Origin: Ailanthus altissimus | Taxonomy: Eukaryota; Streptophyta; Magnoliopsida; Sapindales; Simaroubaceae | Length of the DNA stretch: 64,000 nucleotides | Direction of reading: 5' to 3' | Assembly: GCA_946807835.1 (NCBI GenBank) | Contig: OX327711.1 | Coordinates: 15,907,501-15,971,500, forward strand | Shown here: piece by piece, positions 47,626 to 59,761 of the stretch | Numbering within the stretch: the first letter of the stretch is position 1 | How the letters are laid out: each line of letters begins with the position of its first letter | Program-made: the position numbers and the translations under genes | Notes under the pieces: generated by a model | Told to the model about the DNA's origin: nothing | The model's database searches: none | Seen by the model: only the letters and a program-made list of their open reading frames with translations

Positions 47626-50600
47626 CTGTATAAAGGAATGTTTTTCTTATATTCAGAAGAAAGAGCGACCATTCATCATACCAGGTTTATTCTCATTCTC
47701 TTAAGTTGGCTGTTATTCTGAGCAATAAGGAGGTTTGTTGTTCATTTCCTATAGCTTGCTACCATTATTTCTGAATGTTGAGGTATCAAGTTACTCTCTT
47801 TATTCCAAAACTACTTGGGCATCAACTTAGTCATATCTCTAATACTAGTTTGTTTTAGAAAATCAGCTTTAGTACTAATCTCATTTAAGAACTAGCCTTT
47901 GCACTGACTCTATTATTGGGCTTTTACATGTACTCTAAGAATCTTATGAGCTTTATCATATCAGGTTTATTCTCATTCTCTTAAGTTGGCTGTTATTCTG
48001 AGCAATAAGGAGGTTTGTTGTTCATTTCCTATAGCTTGCTATCATTATTTCTGAATGTTGAGGTATCAAGTTACTCTCTTTATTCCAAAACCACTTAGGC
48101 ATCAACTTAATCATATCTATAATATTAGTTTGTTTTAGAAAATCAGCTTTAGTACTAATCTCATTTAAGAATTAGCCTTTGCACTGACTCTATTATTGGG
48201 CTTTTATATGTACTCTAAGAATCCTATGAGCTTTGCGGAAGATTTTACTCATAAGTAATCAAGAATATAAAAGATCACATAAAACAAAAAGATAAAGAAA
48301 TAATTGCCACAAAACATAAGATATACATAGTTCGACAATAAATGACTATGTTCACGGCGAATCAATGATCTAGGATCTTTCATTGACCATTCATAAAGAA
48401 CTACAGTTCACAAAGAACTCTCGGATCTTCTAAATCACTAAGATCCCCTAGATTACTAAGATCTCATAGATCACTAATATCTCACAGATCATTTAGATCT
48501 TACAAGAACAAATTAGTTAAGGAATACAACGAATAGCCAAATTTTTTTTCAAATGATCTATCAAAGCTCTCTTGCACACTCAGCATTACCATAGTACCTC
48601 TTCTAGTGCATTCAATGCCCTAGACTGCTAAGCTCTTTATTATCTATTATGTTGACATCTTTGATACTTTTGATACTTTATTAATTTTAAAAATTACAAG
48701 GGTTTATATAGTATATAATAAGTCCTTAAAAACTCTAAACCTAATTAAAATAAGAGTCCATGCATGTAGGAGTCCAAATCCCCATTCAAAAAATTCAATT
48801 CAAGCTAAAAATAGAATTTCTTGATATTAAATGCTACATTGCCAGTGTTTCTAGAATTTGCACCACAACATTGCAAAGCTAATGTTATAGCGCTACCTCT
48901 TATAGGTGGTTCTTCTATGTTCTTCACCCCCTTATTGCTTCCAACTCTTTGTTTCACGCATTCCCTAGACATCTATCGCATACTCAACTTTTTGTTTAAC
49001 TCTTTATTAGTTTTCTAATCAAAATCGCGCTCAAACATAATTTTGAATCACCAATTCTAACAAACCACTTATTGATTCAAAATTTCTCTCAAGAAGCTAT
49101 CTAGAATCATCCATTCCTCAACTAACGATCAATTACTCTAACGTTGATTCCAAATAAGTCTTATGCCTAGACTTAACTCTTCTAAGACTTATGACTTCGA
49201 TTTTCAAATATACGAATGTATCTCTCCTAAGATAGTCTTCATATTATGATCTCTAGCATTATCTAATACTATCATAATATTTTCGTGGCTAGATCTTGTC
49301 CTCACTATACATTCTCTTTCGACCCATGTCATACCGTTGAGATAATCTCCAATGCTTCCCTTGGTCTGTATCCTCTTAACAACTCATGTTGAGCTATACA
49401 TAACATTCTCATTAAGCACATAACATCCATTCTGCTTCTCACCCATAAATCATTTTTTTAACACCTTTAGTGTTCTTTCTTTTTGCCTTAGATGAATATC
49501 CCATTTGATCTAGTACTCTTTAGGATACTAAGTTTAATGAGATCAGAAACAAATCTCATACTTAATAACTCCTTTACTTTTTCACCATTAGTCTCAAACT
49601 ATTTTACCAATTCTCTATGACTACAGAAGTTAGAACTATACTCTTTTTTACCTAATAAAAGGATGTATAATTGGTAAATAATGATCTTCTGAAACATGAA
49701 AACTACACTTTAAAATCAAGTACTCATTCACTAGGCATATTGTAGTGTATATGGCTTTAAATTGAAGAAAAGCAAGCCATATGTGGATCTTAAATTGTTA
49801 TTTTAAAGGGATGAGTGGCTTTAGTATGGATTAGTGGCAATAAAGAACAAGAAGAAAACTATTATTAAGTGCAAGTGTGGCTCCAGATTGATTCTAAGTG
49901 GCAATTGCTTTTATTATAAATTGAAGTAAATTGCTTCATTTCTTCATATTAGAAAACGAGAGAAGCAAAGAAAAAGAGAAGAAGAGAGAAAAGAGAGAAA
50001 AAGAAAAGAAGAAGAAGAAAGAAAAAGAGAAAGGGAAGAAAAACAAAGGAATTGAAAGAAAGATAGCATAAAAAGGAAAATACAAGAAATAAGTTTGAAT
50101 AGTTTGATTTATACTTAGTGATTTAACGTATAATAATTTTACAATGTTAGAATATTTATATTTCAGTATTTATAATACATCTCAATTTTAATGATATATT
50201 TTATACCCTATGATATAAGAGGAGTATCAATAACAGGTAAACTTCAGGATCCAAACGCAGTTCAAGATTAACGTATTGTCGTGATTGGATAAATATATAT
50301 ATATATTTCAATATAATAGTTTATGTTTTAATTACACATTATCAAAAATATTTTATCCATGATTTAGTTATATATATATATATATGCTAATTAGTATATT
50401 TAAAAATAATTTTAGAATTTATTATAGTATAGTTTATGATTATGTTTAGTATAAAAATATATTCATGCTTCTATGATATTATATAGAAGTAGTTTTTGAA
50501 CCACGAGATGCGTACCCTCTCTTTTAGTTTAGTTTACTCTATGCATGTATTAGACTAGTTTAGTTTGCTCTGTCTGAGTAATGTAGCATTCTGCCAGGTT

Positions 50601-53600
50601 CGACAAGCTTAGATCCCCTGCTCTACATGTGTGTGAGTTACTCCGCCAAGTTAGACCAGCTTTTCTCCGGGAATAAATTTAGTGTAGTTTTTAGTATATA
50701 TGCAGTATATATATATTCTCAATATTATGTTATGTTTATTCAACTTTAATACAGATTTTATAACAACTTACACTTTTAGATTTCTAGATTCTTAATATTA
50801 TGTTATGATTTTAAGCTTTAACACAAATTTTATAATAATTTATATTTTCAGTATAATTTTCTTTACTCAATATACAGTTTCATAAATATTTTATATTATA
50901 AATTGTATGTATACATTACATATAATATTATTTATTATTAAGTTATTATTAAGAAGTTATTATTTACAATACTTATAAAGTATATAATATTTTCATATTA
51001 TACCCATTTATTGAGCCACAAGCTCATATTTTTCTATTTTTTCTATTTTTTTCAAGAATATTTCATGTAGTGTGATACAGTTTTACATTTTGATATTGGA
51101 CCACGACACGCATAGTAGCATAAATGGTTACATCTTGTATATTTGTGCATACGTGAATAATTTTTGTTGAGGCACATAGCCTCGTTGTATCAAATGTAAC
51201 GAGTATAAAGCATGTCAGTCTCATGTCATTACTAAATCAGTCTCAAATTTTGAGCAAGGCTCGAAACAGATCATGTCACATACGTTCTTATAAAAGCAAT
51301 CAAGGTTCTTGCAATTTTCTAGTCATCCTCACAGATTATTGCATATTCACCTTTTTTTTCTTTTATCTTAGTCTTTTTTTTCTGGACAATCCTTTATCAA
51401 GTTCCTTTAAGTAGTTTATTGGATTTGCCCTTCAATCTCAATTGTTATTCTTCTTCCATCTTTGTTCCTAGCCTTTCAATCTCGATTGCCCTTTAAGCTA
51501 TGCTCTTTAATATGATACTACTTAGGCATCAACTTAGTCATAGCTCTAATACCAGTTTGTTTCAAAAAATTAGCATTAGCATTAATTCCACTTAAGAATT
51601 AGCTTTTGCACTAACTCTATTGTTAGGGTTTTTAGCACACACTCTAAGAACCCTATGTGTTTTGTGAAAGATTTTACCCACAAGTAACTAAGAATATAAA
51701 AGATCACATACAACAATAAAGATAAAAAATAATTACTATAAAATACAATATATATGTATTTCAGCAATAAACACCTACGTCCATGACAGATAAATAATTT
51801 ACCTTTGTTCATTAACAATTCACAGAGAAAGACAATTCACAAAGAACTATCAGATCTCCCAAATCACTAAGATGCCCTAGATAATTTAAATCTCCTAGAT
51901 CACCAGTATCTCTCATATCACTTAAATCTTATAATAAATGATTAATTAAGAAATACAACAAATAGCTAGAGCTTTTTTTAAAAGATCTACCAATGTTCTC
52001 TTGTGTATTCAACACTCAAAACACTCAATGGCATGCTCTCTAGCACACTCAATGACTTAGGGCTGCCTAAGCTCTCTATTCTCTTTTATGTTTATATCTT
52101 TGATACTTTTGATATTTAATTATTTCTAAGAGATTATAAAGATTTATATATTGTATAAAATGTCCATAGAAATCATAAATATAGTTGAAACAAGAGTCCA
52201 TGTGTATATGAGTGTAAATCTCATTTAAAGAAGTCAATTCATGGTAAAAATAAAATTTTCTAATATTAGGCACCCCGCGCCAAGGTCTGGTACTGCGGTG
52301 CTAGAGTGGCCCAACACAACGTTGTGGCACTACAAAGCTGATGCTATGGTGCCAACATTTTTGAAATTTGCGTCGCAGTGTTGCAATGCCAACATGCTAT
52401 GCCCTGGTGGTGGTTCCTTCATGTTCTTCCCACCCTTGCTTTCAACTCTCTGTTTCACACTCCCTTTTTTTTGCTTTCATCTCTCTAGTTTGGTCATTCT
52501 TTATACGCTCATTGTATACTTGAATTCATATTGATTCTTCATCGGTTTCCAAATCAAAATTATACTCAAACAGAATTTGAATCACCAATTCATTGAATAA
52601 TCATGGGCAAAAATAGTGTATGCAAAAATGAACTCTTTTAAGAATTAATTCTATGCCTTTTTCCCAGGCGATAACTACAAGGACAACGATGGTCTATAAA
52701 CTATTGAGACTTTTTAGCTTATATTTCTTGAAATGAAATGCTTAGACTTTTGAGCAACTTCTATCAATATGATGACAAAGCTATATGTGTTTGGCAATTT
52801 GACAAGAAAAAACTGCAGAAATGTTGACTTATTTCTTATCCATGATACTTTGATGATTTACTTACTTTTCCGCTTAGCACGCCTTCTCCAAAAGTAGTAG
52901 ATGCACGTAGTTATTACAAGCACTTCTACAACAATGGGCACAACGATAAGCGTATCTTTTTCAGCTAGAAAGGTTTTTGAGTTTTTCTGTGCATTTGCAG
53001 CTGCAAATTGAAAATTTCATCCAGATTAGAAAACTCCAGCAACTTTAAATCAACTCTAGTTTATGACAAGTATATGTTGCTTAAAGCTGACAAGGTTTGA
53101 GGCAGGCACCATTGCTGTTCATCCACCTCCAGCAGAAAGATGTCAGAGTCAATCCTGCCTCAGTAAAAGATTACTCAATTTGCTAGCTGTTTTGTACTAG
53201 AGTCACTAATCAAGTCCTTAATGAGCATAGAATTTACAAAATCTGTATCTAAATTCATGTTGAAACTTCTTCTGAATCCTAATGGAGATAGCACGTTGCA
53301 TACATTCAGGAAGTTTATGGAAAACTGATAGAAAAGGAATCATAGATGAAAATAAAAATATGGACAAATGATTAGTTTGAATTTACCTAGCTCAACTGCA
53401 TCTATTCTTAGGTAAAAGTCTTGCCCATCTTTATACTGTCTCATATCTTTTAAATCACCATACCAAGCTATGCACCCTTGGTCGCTTTCATCAACATTTG
53501 CACTAGCATATCCTGTACAGTTACAACTCTTCAAGCACACTTTCTCACACTCGTTTAAACTCAATTTATTATAAACTGCAGAACTCCTTGCATCTGGTAA

Positions 53601-54698
53601 CTTCACAGCTTCCAGTCTCAGAAATCCCTCCCCTTCACCCTTGCCACAGCCGTTGAACTTCCTTGTTTCCTCACAATTTAGGTTCCAGCTCTGAGGATCC
53701 AACGGCTCGAATCCTGGCAGGCACTGACAGTGTACCATAGAATCCACATTGCAGATTGCATTCCCACCACAGAGGGCATACTCATCGCACAAGTCCTGTG
53801 CCCCAATCGAGAATTTCATCCATGTTTTGTTCTCATGCCAGATTAGTCTCTTCTGACTTCCCGTTGGCTCCAGAACTAAAATAGAAAATACGGAGCCGTT
53901 TCCTGTTGATGTTGCTCCGTAGATTTCATTTTCATTGTTTACAAAGGTGTAATTGTATACATCAATCTGGTTGGAGTAATCTACCTTCTGCTTTTGAAGT
54001 CTGCGTTTTACATCAGGTAAACCACTCAGTTGGCGACCATTCCAAGGGCCACAACGCCAGTATGGAAGAGAGCCCTTATACAAGAAGTACTGAGGTGAGC
54101 CCTGTTGGACCAAACTACTAGAGAATTCCCCTGGAGCAGGATCGTCACTCGACTTCCAGGAAGTTAAAACATGGTGTACCCCAGTTTTACGGTTCAATCC
54201 GAATTTCATACCAGGCAGAAGCGTGTCTGTAAGGTAATCAAAGCTCTGCCACAAAATCATTCCTGCGTCACTCTGTTTGCCTTCAGCTGCAAGAATCAGA
54301 TTTCCTGGATCTAAGAGCTTTGCTATTGAGTTTTTTGTAGGCACTGAAACATTTGTAGACCAAAGAGTAGTGTTCTGATTACCATCAACTACGGCAAGAT
54401 TTCCATCTTCAACAATCTTGAAAATACCAGCAGAGTTCTTGATTGGATTTTCTCTATTGGCTACCCAAACGACTTTTTGTACGGAGACATTGTTGAGCCA
54501 TATTCCAACATAACGGAATCGAGATTTGCCGGGACTAAAGAAGCCTAGTCTGAAGTTTCCATCAGATGACACAATACTTTCGCCGTTTTTATCATGGATA
54601 AAGTGGGTTTTGTTTATTATGCTGATTGCATTGAATGAATGAAAGAGATTGAATATCACCAGCATTGCTGAGATGCAAAGAACTCTCTCACGGCTCAT
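46000..54698 (-). CDS. G-type lectin S-receptor-like Ser/Thr kinase, 7 exons
   Basis: A plasma-membrane receptor kinase of the S-domain family. Exons, in order of transcription: 54698-53387, 53000-52866, 47625-47435, 47224-47014, 46926-46689, 46555-46405, 46302-46000. All introns are GT-AG and phases join, giving 2,541 nt and 846 aa, normal for the family. In order: signal peptide (about 1-24), B-lectin domain (about 30-150), S-locus glycoprotein region, EGF-like cysteines ([16 protein letters not shown]), PAN domain ([11 protein letters not shown]), transmembrane helix (about 454-475) followed by RRRAKRKRK, then the kinase. The kinase has [26 protein letters not shown] and GYMSPEY, so catalytic residues are present. 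No stop or frameshift was seen. The ligand cannot be told from sequence. Confidence 0.92.
47675..48234. repeat. 280-bp tandem duplication spanning LTR end and leader
   Basis: Copies at 47675-47954 and 47955-48234 are nearly identical (both start ATCATA[CT]CAGGTTTATTCTC and end ATGAGCTTT). Each contains a copia leader, a mutated primer site (plus strand CTCTAATACTAGTT or CTATAATATTAGTT) and the first about 104 bp of the LTR (TGTTTTAGAAAATCAGC). Confidence 0.9.
48131..49062 (-). repeat. Copia LTR in kinase intron 2 (left)
   Basis: 932 bp, plus-strand TGTTTTAGAAAATC to CACCAATTCTAACA, so on the minus strand it begins TGTTAGAATTGGTG like the LTR at 38132. The sequence beyond 49062 matches the 3' end of the copia interior (compare 37970-38131), but the sequence left of 48131 is primer site and leader, so this LTR has interior sequence on both sides. 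Confidence 0.8.
49736..51283. mobile_element. Probable solo LTR nested in the copia remnant
   Basis: A candidate 1,538-bp LTR at 49741-51278 with TG...CA ends (TGTAGTGTATATGG to AGATCATGTCA), flanked by CATAT and CATAC (4 of 5 match). It has a purine-rich tract at about 49950-50070, several (TA)n runs and a TATTGAGCCACAAGCTCAT block near 51010 of a type common in chromovirus-like gypsy LTRs. Family assignment is tentative. Confidence 0.45.
51558..52590 (-). repeat. Copia LTR in kinase intron 2 (right)
   Basis: Plus-strand TGTTTCAAAAAATTAG, next to a near-canonical primer site (minus strand ACTGGTATTAGAGC at 51544-51557), to AATCACCAATT, where it stops six bases short of the expected TCTAACA end. 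Same family as 48131-49062. Confidence 0.78.
52866..53000 (-). other. Exon 2 of the receptor kinase: transmembrane segment
   Basis: 135 nt between a TTTGCAG acceptor and a GTAAGT donor, encoding [15 protein letters not shown], then the hydrophobic helix [20 protein letters not shown] and the stop-transfer WRRRAKRK. Phase 1 at both ends fits exons 1 and 3. Confidence 0.9.
53387..54698 (-). other. Exon 1 of the receptor kinase: lectin, S-domain and PAN
   Basis: A single exon encodes the whole extracellular part, from [12 protein letters not shown] to RIDAVEL, as usual for this family. The donor reads CTAG|GTAAAT at 53386. An intron of 386 bp follows. Confidence 0.92.
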
Positions 54699-54716
54699 GA
54701 AGGTAACTGGACTCGC

Positions 54717-54897
54717 TAGCTTGGGGATGTTGCCTTATTTATTAACAACTGGTTTCCATTTCTGTTCATGATATTTGGGACAATTTCAGTCTGAGCCTTT
54801 AACTCGATAGCCTGGGGATGTTGCCTTATTTATTAACTGGTTTCCATTTCTGTTCGTGATAGTTGGGACAATTTCAATTTGAGCCTTTAACCTAACT
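54717..54897 (-). promoter_or_regulatory. Duplicated 91-bp promoter segment of the receptor kinase
   Basis: Two near-identical units (54717-54807 and 54808-54897), starting TAGC[TC]TGGGGATG. Each contains, on the minus strand, the TATA-like AATAAATAAGG. The start codon is at 54698, so the proximal copy gives an implausibly short leader unless transcription starts upstream; the distal copy fits better. A copia LTR abuts the distal unit. Confidence 0.6.
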
Positions 54898-54899
54898 AT

Positions 54900-57800
54900 T
54901 GTAAAAAATCAGTCTTAACATTAATTTTACTTAATAATTTATATTAGTAGTAATTTTATTCATTGAGGTATACATGCAGTAATATCTTTCAGTTCGATAT
55001 TTGATACTATAAAATCCTATACACTTTGTAGAAGATTTCACTCACAAGTAACTTAAAAATAAATAAGATCAACTACGTAATTAATAACAATCAATTATAT
55101 AAAACACAATAATATACGTGATTCAACAACAAACACCTATGTTTATGATAGATCACTAGATCCTCGCTTCTTTTATTATATTCTTTTATACACAAAGAAC
55201 TCTCATAAGAGAAATTTAAATAATACAACAATAAATAAGCTCTTAAAAGATTTACCTAGTGCTTTCTTATGTTAATACCCAATACTTAAGTACTTTATGA
55301 CACTCTTCTGCTTTTATGCCCAACGCTAGAGCTACTCAACTCTTATGCTCTCTTGTTGATGTTTGTCTATTGTAATGAATTATAATATTTATATAGTATT
55401 TAAAAAGTTTCTATAAACCCTATTTTTAATTGGAATAAGAAACATGCTTAGAAAGTCAAAAATCATCTTAAATATACAATTAAAACCAAAATAAGATTTT
55501 TTTTCAAATAAGTAACGCTGCAACGTTTAAGGTGTTGTGGTGTTAATGCAACTAACCAATGCCGCAGCGTTCTAAAGCCATCACTGTAGCATTAGGCTTT
55601 TGGAATTGATGTTACGGCATTAAGTAATCAATGCCACAACATTCTTCATTTGGGATTTTTTTATTTCTGTTTCTATGCCCCTCCTCACATTTACCTTTTT
55701 TTTTTGCACTTCTTTTATTCGATCATTGTGTTTTTGACTATGTGTCGACTCTTCCTTGGCTTCCAACTCAAAATCAAATTTATTTTTTATTTTGAATCAT
55801 TAATTTTTAACAATCTCCTCATTGATTCAAAATTTCTCCAGGAAGTTTTACCGAGATCAATCTACTCCATGCTCTATTACCTAGCGCTAACTCCAATTAA
55901 GTCTTATACCGAGACTTAACTTATTTAAGGCTTGTGACTTTGATCTCCAATGATTTTGAATGTATCAATGTCGAGGTAACCATCATATTATGATATCCAG
56001 TGTCACTAACACCATTATAATATCTCTATGGCTATATCTTCTCTTACTGCACATTCTTTTTCGACCCTTGCCACTACGGTGAGAAAATCTTTAATGTTTT
56101 CTCTTAGTACGCATCTCCCCAACAACTCTATGTTGAGACCGTACAATATTGTTCTAAGCACATAGCCTTTATTGTGTTTCTCACTGATAGACCCTTTAAA
56201 TACCTTTCATATTCCTTCTACAAGAAGCCTTCAAGGATTTTGTAACTCCAAGTTCTATTCATAGACTAAGTGTAACATCTCCACCATTCTTTGTCTTCCT
56301 CTCTAATTACTCTTCAATCTTTATTCTACAACCCTTCCCATCCAGTCAAACAGTTGCACTTTTATTCTCTTGATCTTTTCCCCCATTCTTTGATCTTCAT
56401 ACTTATGAATCCCAATGGTTGAACAATTTATACTAGGTCATTGACCTCAATTATAGTTTTGATATCAGTTTGTTGTGGAAAATCAGCCTTAATATTATCC
56501 CACTTAATAATTAGCATTAGTATTGATCTCATTTATTGGTATACGTGCCCTAATGCCTTTTGGCCTAGTATTTATTACTAATCAATTGACAAAGTACAAA
56601 AATATATGTGGTTCAACCATAAATGCCTACGCCCATAATTAGGTCACTAGATCCTCGCTTCTTTTATTAAGTTTTTTTATATACAAAGAACTCCTACAAA
56701 AGAAACCCAACGAATATAATAATAGACAAGCTTCTAAAGGAGAACCAATATTTTTTTACGCTTATGTCTAGTGCTCAAGCACTTTATGATAATCTTCCGT
56801 GCTTATCCCCAACACCAAAGATCCCCAGCTCTTTATTCTTTTTCTTGTTGATGCATTGTCTATTCTAATAAATTACAAGACTTTATATAATATTTAAAAA
56901 GTCCCTATAAACCTTATTTTAGTTGGAATAAGAGTACAAATACTTAAAAAGTTTAAAATTGACTTAAATATGTAATTAATTTAAAATAGAGTTTTTCTTG
57001 AATAAATAATGTTGTAGAGTTTTATTAAGTTTTTTTATATACAAAGAACTCCTACAAAAGAAACCCAACGAATACAATAATAGACAAGCTTCTAAAGGAG
57101 AACCAATATTCTTTTACGCTTATGTCTAATGCTTAAGCACTTTATGATAATCTTCCGTGCTTATCCTCAACACCAAAGATCCCCAGCTCTTTATTCTTTT
57201 TTTTGTTGATGCATTGTCTATTCTAATAAATTACAAGACTTTATATAATATTTAAAAAGTCCCTATAACCTTATTTTAGTTGGAATAAGAATACAAATGC
57301 TTAAAAAGTTTAAAATTGACTTAAATATGTAATTAATTCAAAATAAAGTTTTTTCTTGAATAGATAATGTTGTAGAGTTTTATTAAATTTTTTTATATAC
57401 AAAGAACTCTTACAAAAGAAACCCAACGAATACAATAATAGACAAGCTTCTAAAGGAGAACCAATATTTTTTTACACTTATGTCTAGTGCTCAAGCACTT
57501 TATGATAATCTTCCGTGCTTATCCCCAACACCAAAGATCCCCAGCTCATTATTGTTTTTTTTGTTGATGCATTGTCTATTCTAATAAATTACAAGACTTT
57601 ATATAATATTTAAAAAGTCCATATAAACCTTATTTTAATTGAAATAAGAGTACAAATACTTAAAAAGTTTAAAATTGACTTAAATATGTAATTAATTCAA
57701 AATAGAGTTTTTCTTGAATAGATAATGTTGTAGCATTTAAGGTCCAATCCTAGAGCGTTAATGCAACGCTGCAGTATTTGACTTTTTGGGACAATCGATG

Positions 57801-57977
57801 CCGTAACGTTTTTATTTAAAAATTTTTGCGCGTGTATTTTTATATCCCTTTTTATATTTAATTTCATGTTTTTTATTTTTTTATCTAATTATTATATTTT
57901 TAATTGTACGCCGACTTTTTTTGACCTTAAATTTAAAATTAAATTTATTTTTAATTTTTAATTATCAAATTTTAACA
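54900..57977 (-). mobile_element. Short-interior copia-family LTR element upstream of the kinase
   Basis: LTRs at 54900-55812 (913 bp, minus-strand start TGTTAAAAATTAATG) and 56470-57977 (1,508 bp because of a tandem triplication). The 657-bp interior has a primer-like site (minus strand AACTGATATCAAAAC) beside 56470, and its end matches the interior 3' end of the 33396-38690 element. The interior has no coding frame, so this is an internally deleted or non-autonomous derivative. No clean target duplication was found. In minus orientation it reads toward the receptor kinase. Confidence 0.7.
56662..57735. repeat. Three tandem copies of a 358-bp unit within the LTR
   Basis: Units begin at 56662, 57020 and 57378 with TTTTATTAA[GA]TTTTTTT, and run through CCAACACCAAAGATCCCCAG and GTTGATGCATTGTCTATTC. 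Copies differ by only a few substitutions each, so the triplication is recent relative to the LTR. The sister LTR at 54900-55812 has one unit. Confidence 0.95.
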
Positions 57978-59761
57978 CTAAATATACGAGAGAACAAGAA
58001 AATGAAATTCAATAGGGACTGCGCTGAAGGAGTCAATGGCTGCGTCTTGGTGTATGTCTGTTATTACACGGCATTGCTAATTTTCAAAAAAGATTTCACT
58101 GATTCATGTTAATGATAACACATTCAATAGAACTGTCTCATATCATATATAATAATAATGAAAGAAATCAAAATGGTAGCACAGACGTTAACAAGCGGTT
58201 AGTCTTTAATCCTCCTAAGAGAAAAGTCCAAACTATAAGAATACTTCTGGAAACATCAGAATAAAGAAAAATTAAACAAAAGAAAATAGTTGCCAACAGT
58301 AATCATTCTACAAGATTCATGATTATTTTATTGAGGGTTATTAATTTCTTTCAAGTATCACGAGCGATATTAGCGGACTACCTTGTCCTAGACAACCAAA
58401 AGTAAAACCACTTCCATAAACGGCCCCACCTGCAGTAAAATTTTCTTTAGGTTGATTTTTTGTAAGATACGAAATGTGACTTTCTCGTGTGATCTTCTCG
58501 AGGACGAAACTTGTCGAGTTGAATAATTTATTATTCAACAGCAAATCTTTATGTTTCATATCAGATAAGGGTTCTAATTACATGGTTTTTCTTTGCACAT
58601 AATTTTCCTTGCTTGCCATGAAAAGCCATATGTGCTTGGCTACACAGTTATTACAGAGGCATTGCCATCGAGAATTTAAGATGTCTATTATCAAGATTTT
58701 ATTTAGGTATTTACAATAATAGACCTGCAAAAATTTAGTTCACAAACTCGAAACACCTTTAGAAAGGAAGCATTGTGAACAACGATGGAATGAGAATTTA
58801 AAGTGTGTGGAGTTAATTATTAAAGAAAAAAATTATATGGAGTCAAGAGTTTAATTATATAAAAAATTTAATGTTAAATTTAAAATTTGAAAGTTAAATT
58901 AATAAATTATTTATTTAAAAAAGTAAAATTAGAAAATTTAGTTTTTTTTTTTTGGGCTTGGGGGTATAGCCCCAAACTCTAAGAAAGTTCCACCTCTACT
59001 TATGCAACATCCCAAATTAAACACATAACAAAAATATACTTAACGAAGATGAAACTAACTTGATCTTATTGCATTGCACAAATTTAATTAAAGTTTATCT
59101 TTAAATGAAATTTTAAATCTCTCTAAAATTGATCTTTGATTTGAAATCTCAAAATAATTATTTTCTTACTTTTGATAACTTTTCAAATTTACATGAAAAT
59201 ATTGTTCTCCTATAAAAAATAATATTCTAACGCTCAATTTAATATTTAATAAAAAATAAAAGGTGTTGTGTGTGAGAAATATTTTAAAGACAAGTAGAAG
59301 AGTAAAAAATAAATCTTGTATGAGTATTGAATATTGAGCATAATGTATTGAACGTAAAATGTGTATTTGAATAATAAGTATTGAATAAATTGGAAATGAA
59401 TGATAAGCAATGTGAAACCCTTATTTTATATTAGAATTTTATTTTTTTTAAACTTAAAATTCAGGGACAATCATCTTCATTTTTTTTTTCTTTGAGTTTG
59501 GAGATAAGAGGATGAGATGGATTGAGTTAGATAAGGAAATTAAATTAAATTTTACAATTTAATATAGTGTGATTTAGGGAACACATTTTATGTTTAAAGA
59601 TTAAGGAGAGAGGGAGGAATAAAATTGAACTTTAGAATTTTAAAGTGTGTGATTTTGGAAACACGGTTGCTATTAAAAAAAGGAGGAGAGAGTGAAGGGA
59701 GATGAAGTGTATAAGAAAATAAAAGAAACGTGAGTTAGAGTGATTATTAAAGAAACAAAGT
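57978..59761. other. AT-rich spacer
   Basis: No supported gene. A minus-strand open frame at 58341-58559 ends in a moderately protein-like stretch (AGGAVYGSGFTFGCLGQGSP) that could be the relic of an exon, but I do not recognise it and see no flanking exons. Confidence 0.35.

Larger units (their letters stand above)
47626..52865 (-). other. Intron 2 of the receptor kinase, enlarged by retrotransposons
   Basis: A 5,240-bp intron; the other introns are 114-386 bp. Host intron sequence is left only at the ends (47629-47674 and about 52591-52865). The rest (47675-52590) is a copia remnant in the same orientation as the gene. The splice sites are intact, so correct splicing is possible, but polyadenylation signals in sense LTRs could truncate transcripts. 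Confidence 0.85.

Noticed and set aside
46000..54698. Two separate genes: a lectin protein and a cytoplasmic kinase
   Set aside because: The transmembrane exon at 52866-53000 and matching splice phases join them into one standard receptor kinase.
58341..58559. Terminal exon of a host gene
   Set aside because: One protein-like stretch without flanking exons, splice sites or a recognised family.
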